From Acidimicrobiaceae bacterium (GTDB lineage: Bacteria; Actinomycetota; Acidimicrobiia; Acidimicrobiales; RAAP-2): DNA of 64,000 nucleotides. How positions within the stretch are numbered: the first letter of the stretch is position 1; every line of letters starts with the position of its first letter. Where the stretch lies: positions 3,895 through 67,894 of the forward strand of contig PLZW01000016.1 of the NCBI GenBank assembly GCA_003153575.1, written 5' to 3'. Position numbers and translations under genes: made by a program. The notes below the pieces were generated by a model that was not told where the DNA came from, did not search any database, and worked only from the letters and a program-made list of their open reading frames with translations. Shown piece by piece: positions 58,601 to 64,000 of this stretch.

Positions 58601-58840
58601 CAGTTAATGGAGCTCGCCCGGTCGACCGAGGAGGAGAAGCGATCGGCCCTGGTCCGGTTGCGGGACTTCACCGACCGGCATGGGCAAGACCGCGAGGCCG
58701 CCCTCGAGAACCTGAAGCGGGTGGCGCTCGACGGCGGCAACATCTTCGCCGAGCTGATGACCACCGTGCGCCACGCCACTCTCGGCGAGATCACCGGCGC
58801 CCTGTTCGAGGTGGGCGGCTCCTACCGACGGAACGTCTGA
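55610..58840 (+). CDS. icmF: Fused isobutyryl-CoA mutase IcmF
   Basis: A 1076-residue B12-dependent mutase interconverting isobutyryl-CoA and n-butyryl-CoA (some homologues also use pivalyl-/isovaleryl-CoA). Domains in order: B12-binding Rossmann with DGHD at residues 21-24, G3E GTPase chaperone with P-loop GVTGTGGSGKSS near 197-208 and NKFDRRGADD, then the TIM-barrel mutase. The substrate loop YPYTAGVFTFKR has the Phe typical of isobutyryl- rather than methylmalonyl-CoA mutases. Length matches IcmF. The start overlaps a short upstream ORF. It links degradation of valine or branched side chains to butyrate-type beta-oxidation, fitting the surrounding acyl-CoA genes. Convergent with a BtuF-like gene 8 bases away. 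Confidence 0.94.
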   Translation: MTELHRPVHPVRFVTAASLFDGHDAAINIMRRLLQTQGAEVVHLGHNRSVDEVVQAVIEEDAQGVAVSSYQGGHMEYFRYLVDRLRAEGRPDVRIYGGGGGVIVASEIEELEAYGVRRIFSPADGQRLGLEHMINLLVEECDRNLAEGDPPSLESLQEGDRRSLARWITFLESGSVDDHTLDALRRAAARAAVPVLGVTGTGGSGKSSLTDELIRRFRIDQEDKLSVAVLAVDPTRRRGGGALLGDRIRMNAIDADNVYFRSLATRNSGSELPRQFPLVVAACAVAGFDLVIAETPGIGQGDAAVTEIADVSLYVMTPEYGAPSQLEKIDMLELADVVAINKFDRRGADDAYRQVCRQWSRDHRGGPSGPGAEPVFGTIASRFNDDGTTALFHRLKAELVDKGLVATDGVLTAGTVRTSTRASAVVPPERHRYLAEIASTVRTYHLTTDRLATEARRAQQVDAVVAMGADRQIDLTPLHAMAADLEAASDPEARRLLGEWETLRASLVDEVGPAIDGDRSPAGLWRSSLAGTRVPRVALPRTTEHGELVHWLRSEHLPGHYPYTAGVFTFKRTGEDPARMFAGEGDAHRTNRRFHLLADGQEATRLSTAFDSVTLYGFDPDERPDIRGKIGTSGVSIATVDDMRALFDGFDLCDPATSVSMTINGPAPTILAMFLNVAIDQRLDRYEAEHGRPPTEAEAAQVSADVLRTVRGTVQADILKEDQGQNTCIFSTEFSLGVMADMQEWFIGHEVRNFYSVSISGYHIAEAGANPVTQLAFTLANGFTYVESYLARGMDVDDFAPSFSFFFSNGMDPEYTVIGRVARRIWAIAMKERYGANDRSQKLKYHVQTSGRSLHAQEMDFNDIRTTLQALCAIYDNANSLHTNAYDEAVTTPTAESVRRALAIQMIIAKEWGLALNENPLQGSFIVEELTDLLEEAVLDELDRISERGGVLGAMETGYQRGRIQDDSMLYEHGKHDGTLPIVGVNTFIAPGGEAPPQLMELARSTEEEKRSALVRLRDFTDRHGQDREAALENLKRVALDGGNIFAELMTTVRHATLGEITGALFEVGGSYRRNV

Positions 58841-58848
58841 GCCGTCGC

Positions 58849-59634
58849 TCAGCGGTCGTCCTGACCGTCGAGTGCTGCCAGGACCGAGTGCGTCAGCTCC
58901 TGGCGCGCGGTGACCAGTGACGGCCCGTACCAGGTGAGCGCCCGTCCCGACACCAGGGCCGTCGCCACCCCGGGGAACGCCTCGGGACCGTCGATGGCCG
59001 AGAACGGGTAGGGCTCGTCCGGCAACAGGACCAGTGCCGGTCGGAGCCCCTGCAACTCCTCCAGGCCGCGCTTCGGGTAGCGTTCCGGTGCCTCGGCGAG
59101 CACGTTGACCAGGCCGATCAGCCGGAGCAGGTCGCCGGCGAAGGTACCGGCGCCGACCGCCATCCAGGGATCGCGCCAGATGGGCACCAGCGTGCGGACC
59201 CCGGGCAGCTCCACCGGGCGCATCCACGCACGTCGGGCGTCGTCCATCCAAGCGGGCTGGTCGACCCCGAGGACATCGCCGAAGAGACGCCGGAACGAGT
59301 CGAGCGCCTGGTCGAGCGTGTCGATCTCCGTCACCCACACCGGGATGCCGGCCTGAGCCAGTCGGTCCACGTCCACCCGTCGGTTCTCCTCGCGGTTGGC
59401 GATCACGAGGTCGGGACGCAAGCGTCGGATCGCCGCGTGGTCGGGGTTCTTCGTCCCGCGGACCCGCGGGGGGTCGAGGTCGCCGGTGTGCGTGCAGTAG
59501 TCGGTGACACCCACCAGCAGCTCCGGCACTGTCGCCACCAACGCTTCGGTGAGAGACGGCACCAGCGAGATGATCCTGGTCGGACGGCGGACCAGGGTCA
59601 CGGTCCGTCCCAGGTCGTCGTGGAGGGTGGGCAT
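58849..59634 (-). CDS. BtuF-like helical-backbone metal/corrinoid-binding protein
   Basis: A 261-residue protein with the periplasmic-binding fold of the BtuF/FecB cobalamin and siderophore receptors (RIISLVPSLTEALVA, LVGVTDYCTH, RLRPDLVIANREENRR). No signal peptide or lipobox precedes it if ATG 59634 (with GAGGA eight bases upstream) is the start; a longer frame to 59832 runs through the MarR promoter and adds no signal. It is therefore probably cytoplasmic. Located beside the B12-dependent IcmF, it might bind cobalamin or a precursor for mutase loading, an inference from context. No permease or ATPase for B12 is nearby. Confidence 0.72.
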   Translation of the reverse strand: MPTLHDDLGRTVTLVRRPTRIISLVPSLTEALVATVPELLVGVTDYCTHTGDLDPPRVRGTKNPDHAAIRRLRPDLVIANREENRRVDVDRLAQAGIPVWVTEIDTLDQALDSFRRLFGDVLGVDQPAWMDDARRAWMRPVELPGVRTLVPIWRDPWMAVGAGTFAGDLLRLIGLVNVLAEAPERYPKRGLEELQGLRPALVLLPDEPYPFSAIDGPEAFPGVATALVSGRALTWYGPSLVTARQELTHSVLAALDGQDDR

Positions 59635-59679
59635 GGCGGTGTCCTCGTACGTCGGCGGTCCGGTCCGGGTCCCATGGTG

Positions 59680-59717
59680 ACCGGTGCGGACCGGCAAGCC
59701 AAATCCGGTCATCCGGT
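59680..59717. promoter_or_regulatory. Nested ACCGG/CCGGT repeats, MarR operator candidate
   Basis: ACCGG at 59680 and 59690 and CCGGT at 59705 and 59713 form two nested inverted repeats in the 95-base gap between the BtuF-like and MarR genes. TAGCCT (59717-59722) is a weak -10 box seven bases before the MarR ATG (59730). Position between divergent genes and dyad symmetry suit MarR autoregulation and control of the BtuF-like gene. Confidence 0.45.
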
Positions 59718-59729
59718 AGCCTTCCGACG

Positions 59730-60239
59730 ATGGCTCGCCGACCAATGCCGTTCGACCCCATCGACGAGGCCCGGGTGCGCTGGTCCGAACAGTGGGACCC
59801 CGATGTGAGCGACGCCATGGCGGCGGCCACATCGATCATGCGGGCCCAGCAGATCGTGCTGGCGGCCGTCGACGGGGCGCTGCGTCCGTTCGGTCTCACC
59901 TTCGCCCGCTACGAGGGCCTGGTCCTCCTCCTGTTCAGCAAGCGGGGCTCCCTCCCGCTCGGGATCATGGGCCAGCGGCTGATGATCCACCCGGCGTCCG
60001 TGACCAACATCATCGACCGGCTCGAGGTGCAGGGTCTGGTCCGGCGGAGCCCGCACCCGACCGACGGCCGGACGACCCTGGCGGAAATCACCGAGGCCGG
60101 CCGCCGGCTGGCCCGGGAGGCCACCAAGGCCGTCAACGACGTCGCCTTCGGCCTCGGCCGATTGGATGTCCAGGACCTCGAGAACCTGCAGCGGATCATC
60201 GGGAGGCTCCGCCGGGGCAACGGCGACTTCGTCGACTGA
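59730..60239 (+). CDS. MarR-family transcriptional regulator
   Basis: A 169-residue winged-helix regulator: helix-turn-helix in LGIMGQRLMIHPASVTNIIDRLEVQGLV and the beta-wing RSPHPTDGRTTLAEITEAG, flanked by dimerisation helices. MarR proteins usually repress adjacent genes until a phenolic or acyl-CoA ligand binds. ATG 59730 lacks a Shine-Dalgarno. It is divergent from the BtuF-like gene and convergent with the ferredoxin gene (24 bases). Likely targets are itself and the BtuF-like gene. Confidence 0.9.
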   Translation: MARRPMPFDPIDEARVRWSEQWDPDVSDAMAAATSIMRAQQIVLAAVDGALRPFGLTFARYEGLVLLLFSKRGSLPLGIMGQRLMIHPASVTNIIDRLEVQGLVRRSPHPTDGRTTLAEITEAGRRLAREATKAVNDVAFGLGRLDVQDLENLQRIIGRLRRGNGDFVD

Positions 60240-60263
60240 CATCGATGCCGACTCAGGCCGGCG

Positions 60264-60458
60264 TCAATCCTCCTCGATCGAGATGGCCTGCTTCGGGCAG
60301 ATCCGGACCGCCTCGAGGACCCGATCGCGGTCCGACTCGTCGGGTGTCTCGTTCAGCACGGTCAGGTTGTCGTCGTCGTCGACCTCGAAGATGTCCGGCG
60401 CAACGCCCATGCACAGAGCGTTGCTCTCACACTGGCTCATGTTCACGATCACGCGCAT
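60264..60458 (-). CDS. Single-cluster ferredoxin, P450 redox-partner type
   Basis: A 64-residue acidic ferredoxin of the kind that feeds actinobacterial P450s. Cluster ligands are Cys10, Cys16 (CESNALC) and Cys54 (CPKQA); the position of the second Cys in 4Fe-4S ferredoxins is Asn13, giving a CxxNxxC...CP motif expected to hold a [3Fe-4S] cluster. ATG 60458 is used. It is monocistronic here but could serve the P450s at 36732 and 52272, neither of which has a neighbouring ferredoxin. A reductase partner is not adjacent. Confidence 0.92.
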   Translation of the reverse strand: MRVIVNMSQCESNALCMGVAPDIFEVDDDDNLTVLNETPDESDRDRVLEAVRICPKQAISIEED

Positions 60459-60546
60459 GGCTCTCCTTCCGGTCCAACCGGTCGCCGCTGCTGTTCGGGG
60501 CTGATGCCGATCAGCCTTGTCTGCCAGTAAAGCCGGTGGGGACGAA

Positions 60547-60580
60547 GGGGACGCGCCCACGGTTCTGTGGTCGCGTCCCC
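60547..60580 (-). terminator. Strong hairpin downstream of ABC importer operon
   Basis: GGGGACGCG (60547-60555) pairs with CGCGTCCCC (60572-60580); inside, CCAC and GTGG add four pairs across one C/T mismatch, leaving a 6-base loop. It lies 19 bases beyond the binding-protein stop and before the ferredoxin gene. There is no U-tract, common for actinobacterial terminators. It probably ends the Liv operon and separates the ferredoxin transcript. Confidence 0.7.
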
Positions 60581-60598
60581 TGTGAGCCCGGGGTCCGG

Positions 60599-61900
60599 CT
60601 AGGAGCCGGATGCCGTCGCCGTGTGCGGCAGGTCCGTCCCGCACGTCGGAGTCGGGGAGTTGAGCGTGAACCCGGACTGCTCGGCCTTCATGATCCACGC
60701 GCACGTCTGGGGTGGGTTCTTCCCGAAGTTGGTCGCGTAGTCGAGCGTCACCGGGAGCAGGCCGTTGACGTTGTAGGACGTGACCCCCCGCAGTTTGGAG
60801 ATGACGGCAGACCGGGTCGGATTCGGGCCGGCCAACAGAAGACCCTTGATCATCAGGTCCGCTCCGGCCCACGCCTCGTTCTGGCCGAAGGTCGGGAACT
60901 GGATTGAGGTGAAGCCGGCGTACTTCTCCATGGCCGCCTGCATCTGCTGGGTGGCGGCATTGGGGAGTGACCATGGGCGGAAGAGCGACAGGAAGTAGTC
61001 CCCCTTCAAGGTGTTCCACACCGGGGAGCCGATGGTGTCGGGCTCATAGCCGGTGGCGAAGAGCACCGTCTTCAACTTGACCCCGGCCTGCTCGAGGGAG
61101 GTGGCCAGCGCGTAGTTGGAGTTGTTGTCGAGGGCCGGCACCATGGAATCGATATTGTGCTGCTTGGCCACGAGGGCCGCGCTGGTGAAGTCCACGCCGC
61201 CGAAGGGGACGGTGGTGTCGAGCACCCCAGTCGTGCCGCCGGCGTGCTCGAACGACTTCGAGGTGCCGATGGCGGCGCGGCTGGAGGACGGCGAGATCCC
61301 GTAGCCGTAGGCGCCGAGATTCGTCCCGCCGTGAGCCTTCAGGAAGTCCCCGATCTGGGTGTTGACCGGGTAGCTGGGGTTCACGCTGCCGTTGTCGGAG
61401 GCGAACATATTGGTGTAGGGCTGCTGGCCCCACTCCGGACCGTCGTCGTAGGAGCCGGTCACCGGTACACCCGCTTGCTGGGGGTACTTGGCGGCCAGGA
61501 AGAAGAGCGGGCTCTGGGAGACGATCCCCAAGGCACCCGACACCGCACTCTGGACCGCGGTCGAGATGCCGGACGGGTTGGTCTGGTCGTCGATGATCAT
61601 CGGCACCAACTTGTGGCCGTCGATGCCGCCCTCGGCGTTCTGCAGGTCGAGGCGAGCGGTGAACCCGGCCGGCGAGGAGCCGTCCTGGGACGCGCCCTCC
61701 CCGGTCAGGGAGGATACGTAGGCGATGGTGATCGGCGAGCCTGTGGCCGCCTTCGTTCCAGATGATGACGTCGTGGCGGTCGAGCTGGTCGAGGCGGTGG
61801 TCGCCGTGGACGAGCCCCCGCTCGAGCATCCCGCGGCTACCAGCGGCAGCCCCAGTGCAGCGACCAGGAACATCCCGGTCATGGTCCGACTTCTGAACAT
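60599..61900 (-). CDS. Branched-chain amino-acid-type ABC substrate-binding lipoprotein
   Basis: A 433-residue extracytoplasmic binding protein of the Leu/Ile/Val (type I periplasmic-binding) family. It has a signal peptide with lipobox VAAGC at residues 21-25, then a Ser/Thr-rich linker to about 55 and the binding domain (ITIAYVSSLTGEGAS, NAEGGIDGHKLV, IDDQTNPS). ATG 61900 has GGGAGGA upstream. It follows the livM-livG-livF genes on the same strand. In catabolic clusters such importers often carry aromatic or fatty acids rather than amino acids, so the ligand is open. A hairpin follows its stop. Confidence 0.9.
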   Translation of the reverse strand: MFRSRTMTGMFLVAALGLPLVAAGCSSGGSSTATTASTSSTATTSSSGTKAATGSPITIAYVSSLTGEGASQDGSSPAGFTARLDLQNAEGGIDGHKLVPMIIDDQTNPSGISTAVQSAVSGALGIVSQSPLFFLAAKYPQQAGVPVTGSYDDGPEWGQQPYTNMFASDNGSVNPSYPVNTQIGDFLKAHGGTNLGAYGYGISPSSSRAAIGTSKSFEHAGGTTGVLDTTVPFGGVDFTSAALVAKQHNIDSMVPALDNNSNYALATSLEQAGVKLKTVLFATGYEPDTIGSPVWNTLKGDYFLSLFRPWSLPNAATQQMQAAMEKYAGFTSIQFPTFGQNEAWAGADLMIKGLLLAGPNPTRSAVISKLRGVTSYNVNGLLPVTLDYATNFGKNPPQTCAWIMKAEQSGFTLNSPTPTCGTDLPHTATASGS

Positions 61901-62007
61901 TGTTCCTCCCTAGTCACTACGGATGATCGGTGACGCGTTGCTACAAAGCACGTTGGGTGACGCCGTGCGGTACGGCCGTCCTGTCCCCTGTCCCGGAGCG
62001 GCGCCCG

Positions 62008-62757
62008 CTAGTCCCCCGCTCCCGCCGCCACGGTGGGGCGCGGATGCTCCGCCTCGCCCAGATACCGGTCGAGGACCTCCCGGCCGGCGTCCGTGGCCGG
62101 CCCGGCCCAGCCGACCCGGCCGCGGGTCAGGATGACGCAGCTGTCCGCCATGGCGAGCGCCCGGTGGACGAACTGTTCGCTCAGCACAACTGTGATCCCG
62201 GATCTTCGTGCCTCGTCGAGGCTCTGGAACACCGACTCGGTCACGGCCGGCGCCAGGCCGAGAGACAGCTCGTCGGCGATGATCAGTTTCGGAGAGACAG
62301 CGAAAGCGCGAGCAAGCGCCAGCATCTGCTGCTCACCACCGGACAGGCTGCCGGCACGCTGGGCGGGGCGATTGCCCAAGATGGGGAATTGCTCGATGGC
62401 CCGGTCGATGGCTGCGGCCCGCACGTTGCGCGGCTCCTGGGCGACCGCCATGCGCAGGTTGTCGGTCACCGAGAGTCCCGGGAAGATCCCACGTCCTTCG
62501 GGGATGTACGTGAGACCCAATCGGCGGATGCGATGGGCCGGCAGGCCGGTGATGTCCTGCCCGTCGAACGTGATCCGGCCGGCGGCCGGTGCCACCAGGC
62601 CCGACACGGCCCGGGCGAAGGTGCTCTTGCCCGCACCGTTCACTCCCAAGACAGCCAGGACGGAACCGGGTTCCACGGCGACCGACACACCGAACAATGC
62701 CTGGGACGGACCGTAGCGTACGTCGAGTCCCGCCACGTCGAGTAGTGGTGCCGTCAT
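62008..62757 (-). CDS. livF: LivF-type ABC transporter ATPase
   Basis: A 249-residue ATP-binding subunit of a branched-chain-amino-acid-type importer. Walker A is GVNGAGKST (residues 38-46), the signature LSGGEQQMLALARA is canonical and Walker B reads LIIADELSLGLAP, typical for LivF. ATG 62757 overlaps the LivG stop (ATGA). It couples ATP hydrolysis to uptake of the ligand bound by the lipoprotein encoded 107 bases downstream. Confidence 0.92.
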   Translation of the reverse strand: MTAPLLDVAGLDVRYGPSQALFGVSVAVEPGSVLAVLGVNGAGKSTFARAVSGLVAPAAGRITFDGQDITGLPAHRIRRLGLTYIPEGRGIFPGLSVTDNLRMAVAQEPRNVRAAAIDRAIEQFPILGNRPAQRAGSLSGGEQQMLALARAFAVSPKLIIADELSLGLAPAVTESVFQSLDEARRSGITVVLSEQFVHRALAMADSCVILTRGRVGWAGPATDAGREVLDRYLGEAEHPRPTVAAGAGD

Positions 62758-63656
62758 GCCCCGCCGACTTCCGGTCGTGATCCGGGTACGGCAGGGGCTG
62801 CCGTCTGACCGGTTGCTGTGCGCTGTGGAGGCTCGACGTCCCCGAGGTAGGCGGCGCGCACCGCCGCGTCGCTGCGGACCTTGTCGGGGGTCCCGACCGC
62901 GATCCTCTCGCCGAAGTCGAGGACCACGACCATATCCGACAGTGCCAACACGGCGGCGACATCGTGTTCGACGATGACGAGGGCGAGCCCGTCGTCGCTC
63001 CGGTCGACGATCTCCCGGAAGACGGAGATCAGGTTCTCCGACCCGTGGAGGTCGAGTCCGGAGAGCGGCTCGTCGAGCAGGAGGACACGCGGCTGGCTGG
63101 CCAAGGCCCGACCTACCTCGACCAGGCGGATGACACCGAGGGGCAGAGCCGCCACGGGAGCCTTGGCCACATGGGTCAGATGGAGGAGCTCGAGCAGGCC
63201 GTCGACCTTCTCGACTTCGCCCGGCGAGGTCCGGAACAGGGCCCGGGGATCGAGCATGTCCCGCCACATGCGATGGGGGACGACACGGGCCCGGTAGGCC
63301 AGCACGAGGTGCTCGCGGACCGTCAGTCCCATGAACAGCTCCGGCTGTTGGAACGTCCGGGCCAGGCCCCGGGTCGCCCGGTGCCGGGCGGACACGTCGG
63401 TCACGTCATCACCCCGGAGGAGGACCTTCCCGGCGTCAGGGCTCAACAGTCCGGACAGCACGGCGAGCAGCGTCGACTTCCCGGCGCCATTGGGCCCGAC
63501 CAGGCCGACGATGTTCCCGCGCCGGACCTCCAGCGAGACTCCCGACAGCGCGGTCAAGCCTCCGAAGTGGACGGTGATGTCGTCCGCCGCCAGTGCGACC
63601 GGATCCTGATCGGCGGTGGCGTCGATCGTGCCGGCGTCGGTCGCGGTCGTCATCAT
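62754..63656 (-). CDS. livG: LivG-type ABC transporter ATPase
   Basis: A 300-residue ATPase with Walker A GPNGAGKST (residues 54-62), the LivG-type ARTFQQPELF Q-loop and Walker B VLLLDEPLSGLD. The ABC signature is degenerate: LPLGVIRLVEVGRALA instead of LSYGQQR. Walker and switch His (VIVEHDVAAV) are kept, so it is probably functional as a LivF partner. The C-terminus has an extra proline-rich tail after AYLGD. ATG 63656 overlaps the permease stop (ATGA). Confidence 0.9.
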   Translation of the reverse strand: MMTTATDAGTIDATADQDPVALAADDITVHFGGLTALSGVSLEVRRGNIVGLVGPNGAGKSTLLAVLSGLLSPDAGKVLLRGDDVTDVSARHRATRGLARTFQQPELFMGLTVREHLVLAYRARVVPHRMWRDMLDPRALFRTSPGEVEKVDGLLELLHLTHVAKAPVAALPLGVIRLVEVGRALASQPRVLLLDEPLSGLDLHGSENLISVFREIVDRSDDGLALVIVEHDVAAVLALSDMVVVLDFGERIAVGTPDKVRSDAAVRAAYLGDVEPPQRTATGQTAAPAVPGSRPEVGGA

Positions 63657-64000
63657 GACAGCTGTCCCGCGACCTCGGGGGCCATCCCGACCGCTTCCGT
63701 GTCGACCACACCGGCCTCCACCTCTTCGGCGAAGTGCTCGTCGGCGAGTGCGTCGGGCGCCACGCGCTGCAGGAGGTGCCGCAGTCGTCGACTCTGCTCG
63801 GCCAGGACGCCGTCGGGGTACTTGGCCGCCGAGATGGCGCCGAGTCCGAAGATCACCGGCAGCAAGTTCCCCGTCCATGTGGGCAGGTAGGCCTGGGAGA
63901 TGGCCGGGAGCATCACGAACGCGAGCGCGGCCACCAGTGCCGCCGCCGTCGAGCGGATGCCGATCGTCACCAGTGCAGCGAACCAGACGATCCCCGCGAA
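63653..64000 (-). CDS. livM: LivM-type ABC permease, 5' part outside window
   Basis: C-terminal end of a permease; the frame is open through base 64000. Two hydrophobic segments are seen (AGIVWFAALVTIGIRSTAAALVAALAFVML and LLPVIFGLGAISAA, quoted in part by position 63830-64000), then a cytoplasmic tail with RRLRHLL. Coupling by ATGA to LivG supports LivM, which normally precedes livG; LivH would be further upstream. Identity rests mostly on context because the conserved EAA-like loop is outside. Confidence 0.75.
   Translation of the reverse strand, partial: FAGIVWFAALVTIGIRSTAAALVAALAFVMLPAISQAYLPTWTGNLLPVIFGLGAISAAKYPDGVLAEQSRRLRHLLQRVAPDALADEHFAEEVEAGVVDTEAVGMAPEVAGQLS

Noticed and set aside
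1-64000. CRISPR arrays, tRNA/rRNA genes, insertion sequences, prophage
   Set aside because: No regularly spaced repeats, no recognisable tRNA or rRNA segments, and no transposase or integrase proteins were seen.

Overview
The window is about 70% G+C, densely packed and rich in GTG starts and 1-4 base stop/start overlaps (ATGA, GTGA, TGATG). Its gene content is typical of an actinomycete: F420-type and NtaA-type luciferase-fold oxidoreductases, paired short acyl-CoA dehydrogenases, family III CoA transferases, P450s with a one-cluster ferredoxin, and fused isobutyryl-CoA mutase. No rRNA, tRNA, CRISPR array, transposase or phage gene was seen. The organism is probably an actinobacterium (Mycobacteriales or Acidimicrobiia-like); the sequence alone does not settle the genus.

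Nearly the whole window encodes CoA-dependent degradation of lipid-, steroid- or terpenoid-like compounds. Layout: (1) 1-3.1 kb, a D-aminoacylase fragment and a DUF35-Ltp2-like aldolase fusion. (2) 3.2-9.4 kb, a five-gene minus-strand operon (flavin monooxygenase, CoA transferase, CitE-like lyase, Rossmann reductase, esterase) divergent from a GntR regulator. (3) 9.4-20.4 kb, an island with a Rieske oxygenase, a KshB-like reductase, an acyl-CoA ligase, an acyl-CoA dehydrogenase pair, two amidohydrolases and an F420-type oxidoreductase. (4) 20.4-25.8 kb, a ParB-like orphan and an operon pairing a phosphotransferase-fold kinase with an ACAD10/11-type dehydrogenase, plus a TetR gene. (5) 25.7-32.3 kb, a second TetR gene and a ligase/FadE/FadE/hydratase operon. 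(6) 32.4-41.7 kb, CoA transferase, ligase, amidohydrolase, P450, two SDRs, thiolase and an HSD10-like dehydrogenase. (7) 41.9-49 kb, a six-gene plus-strand operon (aldehyde dehydrogenase, FadE pair, CoA transferase, SDR, esterase). (8) 49-55.4 kb, a secreted PHM-like copper monooxygenase and a second amidohydrolase/P450/ligase set with a TetR. (9) 55.6-64 kb, icmF, a BtuF-like protein, a MarR regulator, a ferredoxin and a branched-chain-type ABC importer.

The genes fit one logic: import (Liv-type ABC), oxygen-dependent activation (Rieske, P450, flavin monooxygenases), CoA activation (ligases, CoA transferases), beta-oxidation (FadE pairs, hydratases, SDRs, thiolase), aldolytic side-chain cleavage (Ltp2-like), and entry of branched units into central metabolism (IcmF).

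The most interesting signal is a recurrent 15-base palindrome (SAGAAYnnnRTTMTS). It sits at promoters across the Rieske/ligase/FadE island, twice in tandem, 32 bases apart, in front of one TetR gene, and in variant form over the start of the other TetR gene. This outlines a candidate undescribed regulon. Other points of note are a leaderless 11-codon ORF coupled to icmF, an amidohydrolase lacking its HxH metal motif, and several apparently leaderless genes.
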